NCBI GenBank assembly: GCA_035263865.1
Contig: DATFQX010000204.1
Coordinates: 1 to 64,000 of the forward strand
Direction: 5' to 3'
Source: VAZQ01 sp035263865
GTDB taxonomy: Bacteria > Pseudomonadota > Alphaproteobacteria > Rhizobiales > Xanthobacteraceae
DNA: 64,000 nucleotides
The notes beneath the pieces were generated by a model. That model saw only the letters and a list, made by a program, of their open reading frames with translations. It ran no database searches and was not told the origin of the DNA. The position numbers and the translations under genes are program-made. Below, in pieces: positions 15,835 through 25,000 of this stretch. Numbering within the stretch: the stretch's first letter is position 1; each line of letters begins with the position of its first letter.

Positions 15835-16884
15835 TCAGTTGGATTTTCGCATTCGGATTTCGATCCGCCGGCGCTCGCGGACGTCGCCCCCTTCCCAACG
15901 GGTCAGCCTGCCGTCGGTGTCGATGAGCTGCGCACCCGATAGCGGCAGAATGCGAAACGCCGCGAGCCGCGCATCGGAGGCCAAGACTTTGACCACGGCC
16001 AGCGCCCGCGCGAGCCCGAGCCCGGCATTATCCGACCACTGCAAGACGGCGGCGTCGGCGCCTCCCATGGTCACCGAGGAGAGATGGCGATCGAGGTTCG
16101 ATGCATGGTTCGTGACGGACTGCTCGTCCGTATGTCCGATGACTTCGATGACGTCGACGTCGAATGAGGCGGCGATCTCCAGCAAGCGAGCGATGACGAC
16201 GTTGCGCAGGGCCGCCGCAAAGTCCGCCGTCAGGACCGCACTGCCGCTTGCGAAATAATATCCGCCGGCCTCGCTCAAGTTGATGATCGGCGGCCAGTTG
16301 TGCTGCCCTTTCCCGCGCTCGTTTGTGCTTTGGAGCTTGGACGCGGTGATCCCTTTCTCGATCAGGGTGACGACCTGATCCGGCGTCAGCTTCGGCCCGC
16401 TCTTGGCGGAGCCGGACTGGTCGATGGCAGCGGCGAGTGCCACTCCTCTCGCGATCTTGTCGGGATCGACACCGTCCTTCATCAGCCGCTGCATTTTGGC
16501 AAAGGAGTCGCTCTCTTCCTTGAGCGCTACGAGTGAGACGCCTTGGCGCCCCAGCTTGGCAACAACATCGTTGCTCTCGACAAGTTTTCGCCAGAACTCG
16601 TCGATCTCGCGTTGCGATGTCGAACCTGTCGCTTGCGACAGGAGCTCTGTGAGGCGTGGATTTCTCTTGATGGTCTGAACGATCGCTTTATCGGCGGCGG
16701 CGGCAGCCTCGAGCTGCTTGAGGCGCAGCATGGCATCGAGCAATTTGGTGCGTTCATTCGCGAGTCCAACCCCGACGGCGATGAGCATGCAGAAGACGAG
16801 CAGGAGCATGATCTCGGCCATGGTCAGACCCAGCACGAGACCCTGCCGATACGAGGCAGCTTGTTGGCCAATGGTTTCAGGCAT
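15835..16884 (-). CDS. MotB/ZorB-like protein: one TM with acidic residue plus OmpA-like domain
   Basis: This 349-residue protein has a single N-terminal transmembrane helix (about residues 16-42, GLTMAEIMLLLVFCMLIAVG) with Glu24 at its start, the place where MotB, ExbD and ZorB carry their proton-binding acid. A helical region (residues 50-190) follows, then an OmpA-like peptidoglycan-binding domain: YYFASGSAVLTADFAAAL, VIEVIGHTDEQS and a closing RRRIEIRM. Its ATG overlaps the stop of the upstream MotA-like gene by one base (TGATG). By family analogy it is the cell-wall-anchored stator subunit that couples proton flow to the partner channel protein. It is last of the four-gene cassette. Confidence 0.82.
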   Translation of the reverse strand: MPETIGQQAASYRQGLVLGLTMAEIMLLLVFCMLIAVGVGLANERTKLLDAMLRLKQLEAAAAADKAIVQTIKRNPRLTELLSQATGSTSQREIDEFWRKLVESNDVVAKLGRQGVSLVALKEESDSFAKMQRLMKDGVDPDKIARGVALAAAIDQSGSAKSGPKLTPDQVVTLIEKGITASKLQSTNERGKGQHNWPPIINLSEAGGYYFASGSAVLTADFAAALRNVVIARLLEIAASFDVDVIEVIGHTDEQSVTNHASNLDRHLSSVTMGGADAAVLQWSDNAGLGLARALAVVKVLASDARLAAFRILPLSGAQLIDTDGRLTRWEGGDVRERRRIEIRMRKSN

Positions 16885-18212
16885 CAGTCGATTGTCTCCC
16901 GCCTTGGCGCCCGCCGCGACGCACGGAGGTCTTCCGCGACCCCAGATATCCTCTCGCTGGCGGCGGCCAAGGATCGCACGCTCGCTTCCACCGCTGGCAG
17001 GAGCTGCCGCAGATCGTCGCTTTGCGTCGCCGCCTCGACTCCGTATTTGACGAGGAGGTCCGTGAATGTCCGCATCGTCGCGTCGGTCTTTTCCAGCGTG
17101 GCCCTTAAGACCTCGGCGTAAGCCGTCGAGCTGGCCTTGAATTCATCGAGCGCCTTCGCCACCGCCTTGACCATGGCGGCTGCCGCTTCGAGGGTGGCGC
17201 GATTGGTGGAGGTCGCAGTCTCGAGATCGTGTCGCAATTCCATGACCAAATCGGTCGACCTGGTGGTGGCCGCGTTTGCCGTCTCCAGGGCGTCCTTGAC
17301 GGCGGTTGTCTGCGAACCGGTTTGGGCGGCCAAGCGCTCGGCAGCCTTCGCCAGCGACATGGTCACCGGCTCGAGGCGAACTTCGATCACGCGCTCCGGC
17401 GTCTGCATTGCGGAAAGTTTCGCTGTCACGTGGTCGAGCGCTGCGGAAAGCGCCGCTGCGCGCTCGGACAAGGTCTCGCTCGCCGCCGAGATTTGCCGGC
17501 CGCTCTCGCCCAGTTTTGCGCCGATTCCCTCGCTTGCTTGTACGATCGTCTCGGCGGAGCGGCGTGACGCGTCTTCGAGCGGTGCGACTGTTTTCGCCGT
17601 GATCTCTTCCAGACTGCCCAGGAACTTGCCCACGATCTCGTCGAATTTCTCGGTCACCTGATTGAACGAGTCGGCCGCCGCCTGTTGCGCGGATCGCCGG
17701 TGGTATCCAAACTCCACCACAGTGCTGTCGAGTTCGCGCCGCACCCGGCGCGCTGCCTCGGCCAGTTCCAGGCGCATCATCCGTTCGATCTCGACCGGAT
17801 CGCGGCGCATTTGATTGAAGATTACGCGCAGCCCGATGCCCGCGATCGTCGAGCCGATCGCAATGCCGAAATTCTGCACGATTTCTTCGGCCGCGCGGGT
17901 GGCGGTGAATTGATAGAGCGATACACCCAGGCTTGTGAGCGTGAACAAAAATCCCATGTAGTACAAATTGTCGCCCGACTGATCGTCGCGCAGCCGCAAG
18001 CCTCGCGCGCAATAGATCAGCAGCGCATAGGCCAGCATGGTTCCAACCGGCACGAACGTGACGTAGAACGGTCCGATGCCGGCGAGTTTGGCTGCGACGA
18101 TGTAAGCGCATCCCGCTGCAACAAAGACCAAGAACACCACGGCGCTTGCGCCGGTGGCGTAGGCAGCATCCGCCGCTCGTTGGGTCCAAGCGGAAGGGTG
18201 TTTCGTCGGCAC
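16884..18212 (-). CDS. MotA/TolQ/ExbB/ZorA-like channel protein with long coiled-coil tail
   Basis: This 442-residue protein starts at GTG 18212 (overlapping the previous stop as TAGTG). There are four hydrophobic stretches: about residues 20-44, 47-67, 84-103 and 110-132. The last two resemble the stator core: YYMGFLFTLTSLGVSLYQF compares with the G-x-L-G-T-x-x-G-L helix, and VQNFGIAIGSTIAGIGLRVI with the A-L-x-T-T-x-x-G helix of MotA/ExbB. Residues about 145-440 are helical and rich in Ala, Glu, Thr and Ser without hydrophobic breaks, a long cytoplasmic tail as in ZorA. With the OmpA partner this is predicted to be a proton-driven 5:2-type motor. The homology is by pattern, not by search. 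Confidence 0.7.
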   Translation of the reverse strand: MPTKHPSAWTQRAADAAYATGASAVVFLVFVAAGCAYIVAAKLAGIGPFYVTFVPVGTMLAYALLIYCARGLRLRDDQSGDNLYYMGFLFTLTSLGVSLYQFTATRAAEEIVQNFGIAIGSTIAGIGLRVIFNQMRRDPVEIERMMRLELAEAARRVRRELDSTVVEFGYHRRSAQQAAADSFNQVTEKFDEIVGKFLGSLEEITAKTVAPLEDASRRSAETIVQASEGIGAKLGESGRQISAASETLSERAAALSAALDHVTAKLSAMQTPERVIEVRLEPVTMSLAKAAERLAAQTGSQTTAVKDALETANAATTRSTDLVMELRHDLETATSTNRATLEAAAAMVKAVAKALDEFKASSTAYAEVLRATLEKTDATMRTFTDLLVKYGVEAATQSDDLRQLLPAVEASVRSLAAASERISGVAEDLRASRRAPRRETID

Positions 18213-19042
18213 TAACCCACCCCTTGAAGTCTGTTGGCCTGTTTCAGGCGACCGTTGTTGTCACGAATCCATTCGGCCCAGAACCGGATGTGATCCGCCG
18301 AGTTGATCGGCTTGGCAGACGATCGTTGGATGTAAAAGATCATCACTTCGGCACCGTAAAGGTTGGTGCGGAACTTCTGATAGGCCCGCGAGGCCTTGTA
18401 GCGGCTGTAGGATAGATCGCCGGCGTACTGCGAATAGTCTTCTTCGTGCTCCAACATGTCGGACACGAGGATGAGCGACTTCGGAATTTCCTCCACCGCT
18501 CGGCCTGTGAAACGTTCGACCGCAATGCGCTGAACCGTCTCCATGATTGGAGAGGTTTTGCCCGGCAAAGGACGAAACCCGATTTGCAGCGCGTTTTCGA
18601 GCGGCCCGCGAAATCCGTCCATCCATCGCTTTTTCGCCAAGGCTGGGTTGGCGGTATATTCACTCAAGCCCGACCCGTCGCCTGGATTACATCGCGCAAA
18701 GATCGACTTGCCGCCCGCGATACTCGGCTCCAAGAGCCTAAGCTCGAGCAGCGCGTAGCTCGGCAGCGTCTCGGCAATATCCACCAATGCGGTCTTGACT
18801 TCCCGCTTGGCGATTTCCGGGATGTCGTCGGTCGAATCGAGAAGCACGACTGCGACGGAGCGGGGCCCATCCACGGGACAGAGCGAGGAGCGATCGAGCG
18901 CAGGCGGGCGCGCGGCAGTCGTATAGACGTAGGCGCCCGCCGAAAGCGCGCTGAGCGCGAGCAACGCCAATGCCGCTCCAAACGCGTGCTTGCGCAGATC
19001 GCCCGGATCCCTGCTACGCCGCCTTGGCGCTCGACTTGGCAA
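18212..19042 (-). CDS. exported vWA-like protein of the stator cassette
   Basis: This 276-residue protein starts at TTG 19042 (no better start is visible), overlapping the upstream gene by 29 bases. A membrane anchor or signal lies at about residues 20-42 (FGAALALLALSALSAGAYVY). The main domain looks like a von Willebrand A fold: SVAVVLLDSTDDIPEI at residues 62-76 carries a D-x-T-x-D in place of the D-x-S-x-S metal site, and KSLILVSDMLEHEEDYSQ near residue 195 is the typical second metal-site strand. It probably faces the periplasm and binds a partner. The vWA assignment is by motif and predicted strand order only. Confidence 0.65.
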   Translation of the reverse strand: MPSRAPRRRSRDPGDLRKHAFGAALALLALSALSAGAYVYTTAARPPALDRSSLCPVDGPRSVAVVLLDSTDDIPEIAKREVKTALVDIAETLPSYALLELRLLEPSIAGGKSIFARCNPGDGSGLSEYTANPALAKKRWMDGFRGPLENALQIGFRPLPGKTSPIMETVQRIAVERFTGRAVEEIPKSLILVSDMLEHEEDYSQYAGDLSYSRYKASRAYQKFRTNLYGAEVMIFYIQRSSAKPINSADHIRFWAEWIRDNNGRLKQANRLQGVG

Positions 19043-20477
19043 CCGTCTTCTCCTCTACGAGTTCATCGATCTCGCGGTAGCTGGCGAATGCCCGCTCGAA
19101 TTCGCCGTGAATGGCTTGGATTTGAGCAACCAGTACCGCCTGCGATTCCGCAATCGACCGCCTGAGATCGTCACGCGCCGACGTCTCCAGCCAGCCTTCG
19201 TCGATGGGAAATTTGTCAAGGGCAAAGCGTGCCGAGAACCTCGCCGGTGGTGGGGTCTTTCTCTGTCGTTTATTCGCCTCGTGATAGACGGCGAGGAGGG
19301 CGTTTGCTGCCCGTTCGAGATGCGCCTGATGTGCGGCGAACAGGCGAGCCAATCGAGCGCGGCCTTCGAGAATGGCATCATGCTCGCCGCGCCGGATGGA
19401 GAGGTCGCGGTTCGCTTCCTCGAGGATCTCGATCGCCTGATTCCTAATCTCGAGAAGCTTTGCGATCAGATCGTTCTTTTGCCTGATATAGGCCTCGTGC
19501 GCCTCCGTACGCCGCTTTTCCAGGGTCCCGTATCCCGGATAGGGATCGAAGATAAGGAACGCGTCGGCAAACGCTATCAACGAGCACAATATCCCCAGGC
19601 CAAAGAACAGCCAGGATTTCAAGTCCGCGATCGCGAGCGGTGAGGCCGCGAGCCGCGCGAGCACCTCGCGCCCCGCATCGGAGACGAGCGATCCCGAGGC
19701 TTCACGATAATGGGCGAGGGCAAGGTTAAGACCGATGGCTAACCCGATGTAGCAAAGCAGGGATAGCAGTCCGAAAAACTTGCGGAAAAAATTGCGGTGG
19801 TTGAGCTCACGCACGCCCGCGGCCGCGATGAGAAAGCTGACGCCGACATTGAGCAGCGCGAACGTGAAGGCCTCTACCGCGCCGCCCAAATACCCGAGCT
19901 CGCTTCCCTTCGCTAGAAAGAACCCGTTGAGAAAAATCTCAAAAACGAAGACGGCGAGAAGAATGCCGACCTTGAGCGTCAGGTTGCCTCCAGATGCCCA
20001 GCGCGCGGTTCGCTTGAGCTTGTTGCGGCGCTGAAACTCGTCGCGTTCGACCTCCAGATCGCGCAAATGCCGGCGCAGGCGGTGCAGCTCGTCCCGGCCC
20101 TGCGCCGCTTCAGCGCGGAATTCGCTCACGGCCGCCGGTGCAGCTTGTCGAATGGTCGCAAACCGCCCTTCGAAGTCGAGACCACTCAAGCGCTCCTTAT
20201 ACGTGCGCAACTCGTCGAGAAGCAGGCCGTGGGCCGCGTTCTTCTCGGCTTCGACGCGCTCGATGATCCGATTCTCGACGTCGTCGAAGGCAACGCCGCC
20301 TGAGGCCGGCTCTTCCCGGGTGCCGCGCTCGGCCCCGACTGTCGCTAGCCTCATGTCCCCGGCGAGCTTCTCGATGTTGAGCGCCGGGAAGACTTCCAAC
20401 GAAGGCCGATAATCGTGTTGCTCGCGTTTCAGCCCGTTAAGGAGGCGAGCAAGCGCGGACCTTTGCGTCGGTTCCAT
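19014..20477 (-). CDS. four-TM membrane protein flanked by coiled coils; hypothetical
   Basis: ATG 20477 gives 487 residues (GTG 20486 would add three). A basic/acidic helical stretch (about residues 65-150, LHRLRRHLRDLEVERDEFQR) is followed by four hydrophobic segments near 165-190, 200-222, 236-260 and 290-314. A second long helical region (320-440, RRTEAHEAYIRQKNDLIAKL) follows, ending KTVAKSSAKAA. No enzyme motif is seen. It is first of the four-gene cassette, whose genes overlap by 1, 1 and 29 bases, so it probably acts with the vWA-like and stator-like proteins. It may be the scaffold of the complex. The family is not recognised. Confidence 0.7.
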   Translation of the reverse strand: MEPTQRSALARLLNGLKREQHDYRPSLEVFPALNIEKLAGDMRLATVGAERGTREEPASGGVAFDDVENRIIERVEAEKNAAHGLLLDELRTYKERLSGLDFEGRFATIRQAAPAAVSEFRAEAAQGRDELHRLRRHLRDLEVERDEFQRRNKLKRTARWASGGNLTLKVGILLAVFVFEIFLNGFFLAKGSELGYLGGAVEAFTFALLNVGVSFLIAAAGVRELNHRNFFRKFFGLLSLLCYIGLAIGLNLALAHYREASGSLVSDAGREVLARLAASPLAIADLKSWLFFGLGILCSLIAFADAFLIFDPYPGYGTLEKRRTEAHEAYIRQKNDLIAKLLEIRNQAIEILEEANRDLSIRRGEHDAILEGRARLARLFAAHQAHLERAANALLAVYHEANKRQRKTPPPARFSARFALDKFPIDEGWLETSARDDLRRSIAESQAVLVAQIQAIHGEFERAFASYREIDELVEEKTVAKSSAKAA

Positions 20478-20748
20478 GGTCCCCACGTCGGTCAGAGTCT
20501 TCGAACTGCGCGACCCTTATCGCCCAACCGCTATTGCAGCGGTAGGACTGCCCGTTTTCGGGTTAATAGGCCAGCAATATGGGCAGAAGTTGTCGAGCCC
20601 TGCGCCAGCTCAATCCGTCTTCCCCTTACAGACCTCCAATCACTGGCCGCTTCGGCCAAGCACCGCGGCTGCGCTTGTGACGCGGTTACCACAACCAAAG
20701 ATCAAGTGTTTAGCTGTGATTAATATCAGTAGACCCCCGGGAGGGGCA

Positions 20749-22029
20749 GTGGCCATCGTCGCGCCGATCGATCAGCCTGGACGTAGCGTATCTATGCCTT
20801 TTCACGGCAGAAATACCGCACTAGTGGCGGCGATTGCGGCTGCAATTCTCGTTGCCGCCGTTCTCACCTATTCCTCGCTTGGTCTTCTCGGTTGGTCGCA
20901 ATCCGGGCTCGGCGCGGCGGCGACGACTGCCAAGGCGCAAGGCGCTCCTTCAAGCCCCGCTGGGGGCAACGCAGGCGGTCCGCCCACCGTCAACCTCACG
21001 GATACGCAGCTCGGATCGGTCAAGGCTGAGGCCGCCAGCGAGCGCGAGTTTGCAATCGAGAAGGAATCGGTCGGCAGCATCGATTTCAATCAGGAAATGA
21101 CGGTCCAGGTCTTTACGCCCTATCAGGGCAGGATCGTCGGTCTGTTCGCCAAAGTCGGCGATGACGTCCAAAAGGGGCAGACCTTATTCACGATCGACAG
21201 CCCCGATCTCCTGCAGGCGGAATCGACGTTGATCGCCGCCGCGGGGGTGTTGGAGTTCACAACCCGAAACCTCGCGCGCCTGCGCGAGCTCTACAAGACG
21301 CGCGCGGTGTCGCAAAAAGACATGGAGCAGGCGGCCTCGGACCAGCAAACCGCCGAAGGCGCGCTGCGCGCAGCGCGCGATGCGGTTCGCCTGTTCGGCA
21401 AGAGCGATACTGAAATCGATCGCATTATTGCCGAGCGCAAGGCCGATCCGATCCTTGTCGTTCCGAGCCCCATCGCAGGCAGAGTCACCGCCCGCAATGC
21501 GGCACCGGGGCTCTTCGTCCAACCGGGAAATCCCCCCGCGCCCTATTTGGTGGCGGACATCTCCACAATGTGGATGCTCGCGAACGTCCCCGAGAATGAC
21601 AGTCCTGCGTTTCGCGTCGGGCAAGAGGTCAAGGTGAAGGTCAGCGCTTTTCCGGAGCGCACGTTCGAGGGGCGCATCTCCACCATCGGCTCGATGGTCG
21701 ATCCATTCACGCGCCGAGTCCTCATCCGTTCCGAAGTGCAGAATCCGCGCGACGAATTGCGCTCGGGAATGTTCGCGACATTCATGATTCGCACCGGCGC
21801 TCCCGTGCGCTCCGTCGCGGTTCCGCTCGACGGTGTCGTGCGCGAAGGAGACGGCACAATGACGGTGTGGGTCACCGCCGACCGGCGCCGTTTCACCAAA
21901 CGCACCGTCAAAGTTGGCCTGCAACAGGACGGCTACCGGCAGATCCTCGAGGGCGTCCAGCCGGGTGAGCTGATCGCCACTGAAGGCGCGCTGTTCCTGA
22001 GCAATGCTCTGGCCACGGCATCGCGCTGA
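20749..22029 (+). CDS. RND efflux periplasmic adaptor (HlyD/CzcB-like)
   Basis: GTG 20749 is chosen because GGGAGGGG stands 2-3 bases upstream; the product is 426 residues (ATG 20794 is the alternative). The N-terminal membrane anchor is at about residues 21-45 (TALVAAIAAAILVAAVLTYS). Then come the barrel-sandwich/lipoyl half VFTPYQGRIVGLFAKVGDDV with KGQTLFTIDSPDLLQAEST, the alpha-hairpin, and the second lipoyl half SPIAGRVTARNAAPGLFVQP. The order fits CzcB/CusB-like fusion proteins. It links the CzcA-type pump, encoded 45 bp downstream, to an outer-membrane channel such as the NodT protein at 12.8-14.4 kb. Confidence 0.9.
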   Translation: MAIVAPIDQPGRSVSMPFHGRNTALVAAIAAAILVAAVLTYSSLGLLGWSQSGLGAAATTAKAQGAPSSPAGGNAGGPPTVNLTDTQLGSVKAEAASEREFAIEKESVGSIDFNQEMTVQVFTPYQGRIVGLFAKVGDDVQKGQTLFTIDSPDLLQAESTLIAAAGVLEFTTRNLARLRELYKTRAVSQKDMEQAASDQQTAEGALRAARDAVRLFGKSDTEIDRIIAERKADPILVVPSPIAGRVTARNAAPGLFVQPGNPPAPYLVADISTMWMLANVPENDSPAFRVGQEVKVKVSAFPERTFEGRISTIGSMVDPFTRRVLIRSEVQNPRDELRSGMFATFMIRTGAPVRSVAVPLDGVVREGDGTMTVWVTADRRRFTKRTVKVGLQQDGYRQILEGVQPGELIATEGALFLSNALATASR

Positions 22030-22074
22030 TCTTCTCGCTCGAGCGGCGAGACACGGCGGGTTGAGAGGACATCG

Positions 22075-25000
22075 ATGCTGAATGGGATACTGGCATTCGG
22101 GCTGACCCGACGTCCGATTGTTTTGCTGTGCCTTTTGGTTTTCATCGGCGCTGGCCTGATCGCGTTCAGCAAGCTGAACATCGAAGCCTATCCCAATCCC
22201 GCGCCGGTCATTCTCGAGATCACCGCGCAAGCGCCGGGCCTCTCGGCCGAAGAGATGGAGCGTTACTACACCATCCCGCTGGAGGTGGGACTTGCTCCAA
22301 CTCCTGGGGTCAACGTCATTCGCTCCACGTCGTTCTACGGCCTCTCGTTCGTTCGCGTCGTATTCCAATACGGCGTTGACTATTACTTTGCTCTCACGCA
22401 GACCGCCATTAACCTGCAGCAAAACGTAAATCTCCCGAATAACGTGCAGCCGACGATCCAGGGCACCAGCCTAGTCGGCGAAATTTTCCGGTACCAGGTA
22501 GTTGGACCGCCGAACTTCGGGTTGACGAATCTGCGCACGGTCCAGGATTGGATCCTGCAGCGCCGTCTCCTGACCGTTCCTGGCGTGGTCCAGGTCAATA
22601 CTTGGGGCGGAACCACCAAGCAGTACGATGTCGAAGTCGATCTGCACAAGCTCGACGCCTACAACGTCACCCTCCCTCAGGTCATCGCAGCCATCGGCAA
22701 TGCTAACATCAACGTGGGCGGCCGCACCATCAACATGGGCCAGCAGTCCGTCAATGTCCGCGGCGTAGGGCTCATGGACAGCGGCGGTTCGGCAGATTTG
22801 ACGCAGGGTTACAAGGTTGGCGACATCGAAAACGTCCTGCTTTCGCAATCGAACGGTGTCCCCGTATTTGTGAAAAATGTTGCGAAGGTCTCCGTCGGTC
22901 ACGTGCCCCGGCTAGGCAAAGCCGGTCGTGACAAAGAGAACGACGTCGTCGCAGCAATCGTGATCATGAACCGCACGCTGCACACGAATGATGTCGTGGC
23001 GCGGGTGCGCGCGGAAGTCGACAAAATCAACAGCGACGGAAGCTTGCCCCCCGGCGTGAAACTGGTCTCCTTCTACGACCGCACCACGCTCGTCTCGGTC
23101 ACGACCACAACGGTGCTGCACAATCTCGTATTTGGGTGCCTGCTCATTTTCTTTATCCAGTGGCTTTTCCTCGGCGACTTGCGCAGCGCGATCATCGTCG
23201 GTGCCAATATTCCGTTCGCATTGTTCTTCAGCATCATCATTCTGGTGGTTCGGAACGAAGACGCAAACTTGTTGTCGGTGGGCGCGGTAGATTTCGGCAT
23301 CATTGTCGATGCAGCAGTGATTCTCGTGGAAAATGTCTATCGAAATTTTCAGGCAAGGCCGGAAGAAAGACGAAGGCTGTTGCAGCAATTGGCATCGGGA
23401 CAGTGGGGTGTTGACCCAACACGCGAGACGGATTCATCCGGTCCGCAGACATGGAACGATCGGTTGCGGCTGATTCTGATCAGCGCTCTGCAAATCAACA
23501 AGGCGGTGCTCTTCTCGACGGCGATCATCGTGGCGGCCTTCATTCCGCTATTCACGATGCAGGGAGTTGAGGGTCAAATCTTCGCGCCGATGGCGCGGAC
23601 TTACGCCTATGCCTTGGTGGGAGCCCTGATCGCGACGTTCACGGTGACGCCGTGCCTGGCATCCCTCTTGCTCCCCGAACACGTCAGCGAAGTCGAGACC
23701 GCGGTCGTGAGGGCGCTACGTTCGGTTTATACTCCGGTGCTGCGCTGGTCACTGATTTATCGGCGATTTGCGGTGGCCATGGGGTTGCTTTTCCTTGGGA
23801 TCAGCGGCTTCCTCGGCCTTCGGCTTGGGGGTGAATTTCTGCCGACGCTCGAGGAAGGTAATCTTTGGATTCGCGCGACGATGCCGCCGACCATATCGCT
23901 CGAAGCCGGTATGCCGATCGTCGACAGACTCCGGGAGATCCTGCTTCGTCATCCCGAGGTGATCACAGTTGTTTCTCAGCATGGCCGCCCGGACAACGGC
24001 AGCGACGCAGCGGGATTCTTCAATGCCGAATTTTTCGTGCCGCTAAAGCCCTTTGAGGAGTGGGCCAAGGGAAGGACAAAAGCCAAGCTGATCGACGAGT
24101 TGCAGGCTGAGTTCGCGAATGAGTTCACGGGCATCAGCTTCAACTTCTCGCAATATATTCAGGACAACGTCGAGGAGGGTATTTCCGGCGTCAAGGGCGC
24201 CAACTCGATCAAGATCATTGGTCGCGATCTCGCCACTCTGGAGCAGATTGCCAGACAGGCGTTGCGCGAAGTCAGTGAGGTCAAGGGAGTTGCCGATCTC
24301 GGAGTTTTTTGGGTACTCGGGCAGCCCAACTTGAACATCAAGGTCGATCGGGAAAAGGCGGCACGCTACGGGCTCAATGTCAGCGACCTAAATATGGTCA
24401 TCCAAGCGGCGCTGGGCGGCACCGTTGCCACGACGCTGCTGGAGGCAGATCGACAATTCAATGTGACGGTGCGGCTTGCGCCCGAATATAGGAACAGCAT
24501 CGAGGCGGTGAATAACATCAAGGTCGGAGTTCAGACCGACAGCGGTAATGCATATATACCGTTGAGTGATCTCGCAACTATTACGCTCGATACGGGTGCT
24601 TCCTACATTTTTCGTGAGCGCAACCAGCGTTTCGTGGCCCTCAAGTTCAGCGTGCGGGGTCGGGACCTCGCAAGCGTTGTCGCGGAGGCGCAGGAGCGGA
24701 TAGCGCGCAACGTGAACCTGCCCACGGGCTATCGCATCGAATGGGCCGGGGAATTCGAATCCCTGCAACAGGCAAAGAGCCGGCTTGCGGTCATCCTCCC
24801 GATCACTCTCGCGCTTATCATGATGCTCCTCTACGGTTTGTTTAACTCATTCCGTGACTGCCTCATGGCGCTACTCGGAATTCCTTTTGCAGTCTGCGGT
24901 GGCATTTTAGGATTGTACGTCTCCGGATTGGCTTTCAGCATTTCCGCTGCCATCGGGTTCATCTCGCTTTTCGGCGTTTCCGTTATGAGCGGAATCCTCA

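Noticed and set aside
15835..20477. Calling the cassette a canonical Zorya defence system
   Set aside because: No ZorC, ZorD helicase or ZorE nuclease is encoded next to it; only the stator pair resembles ZorAB, so a Zorya-like label is as far as the sequence allows.
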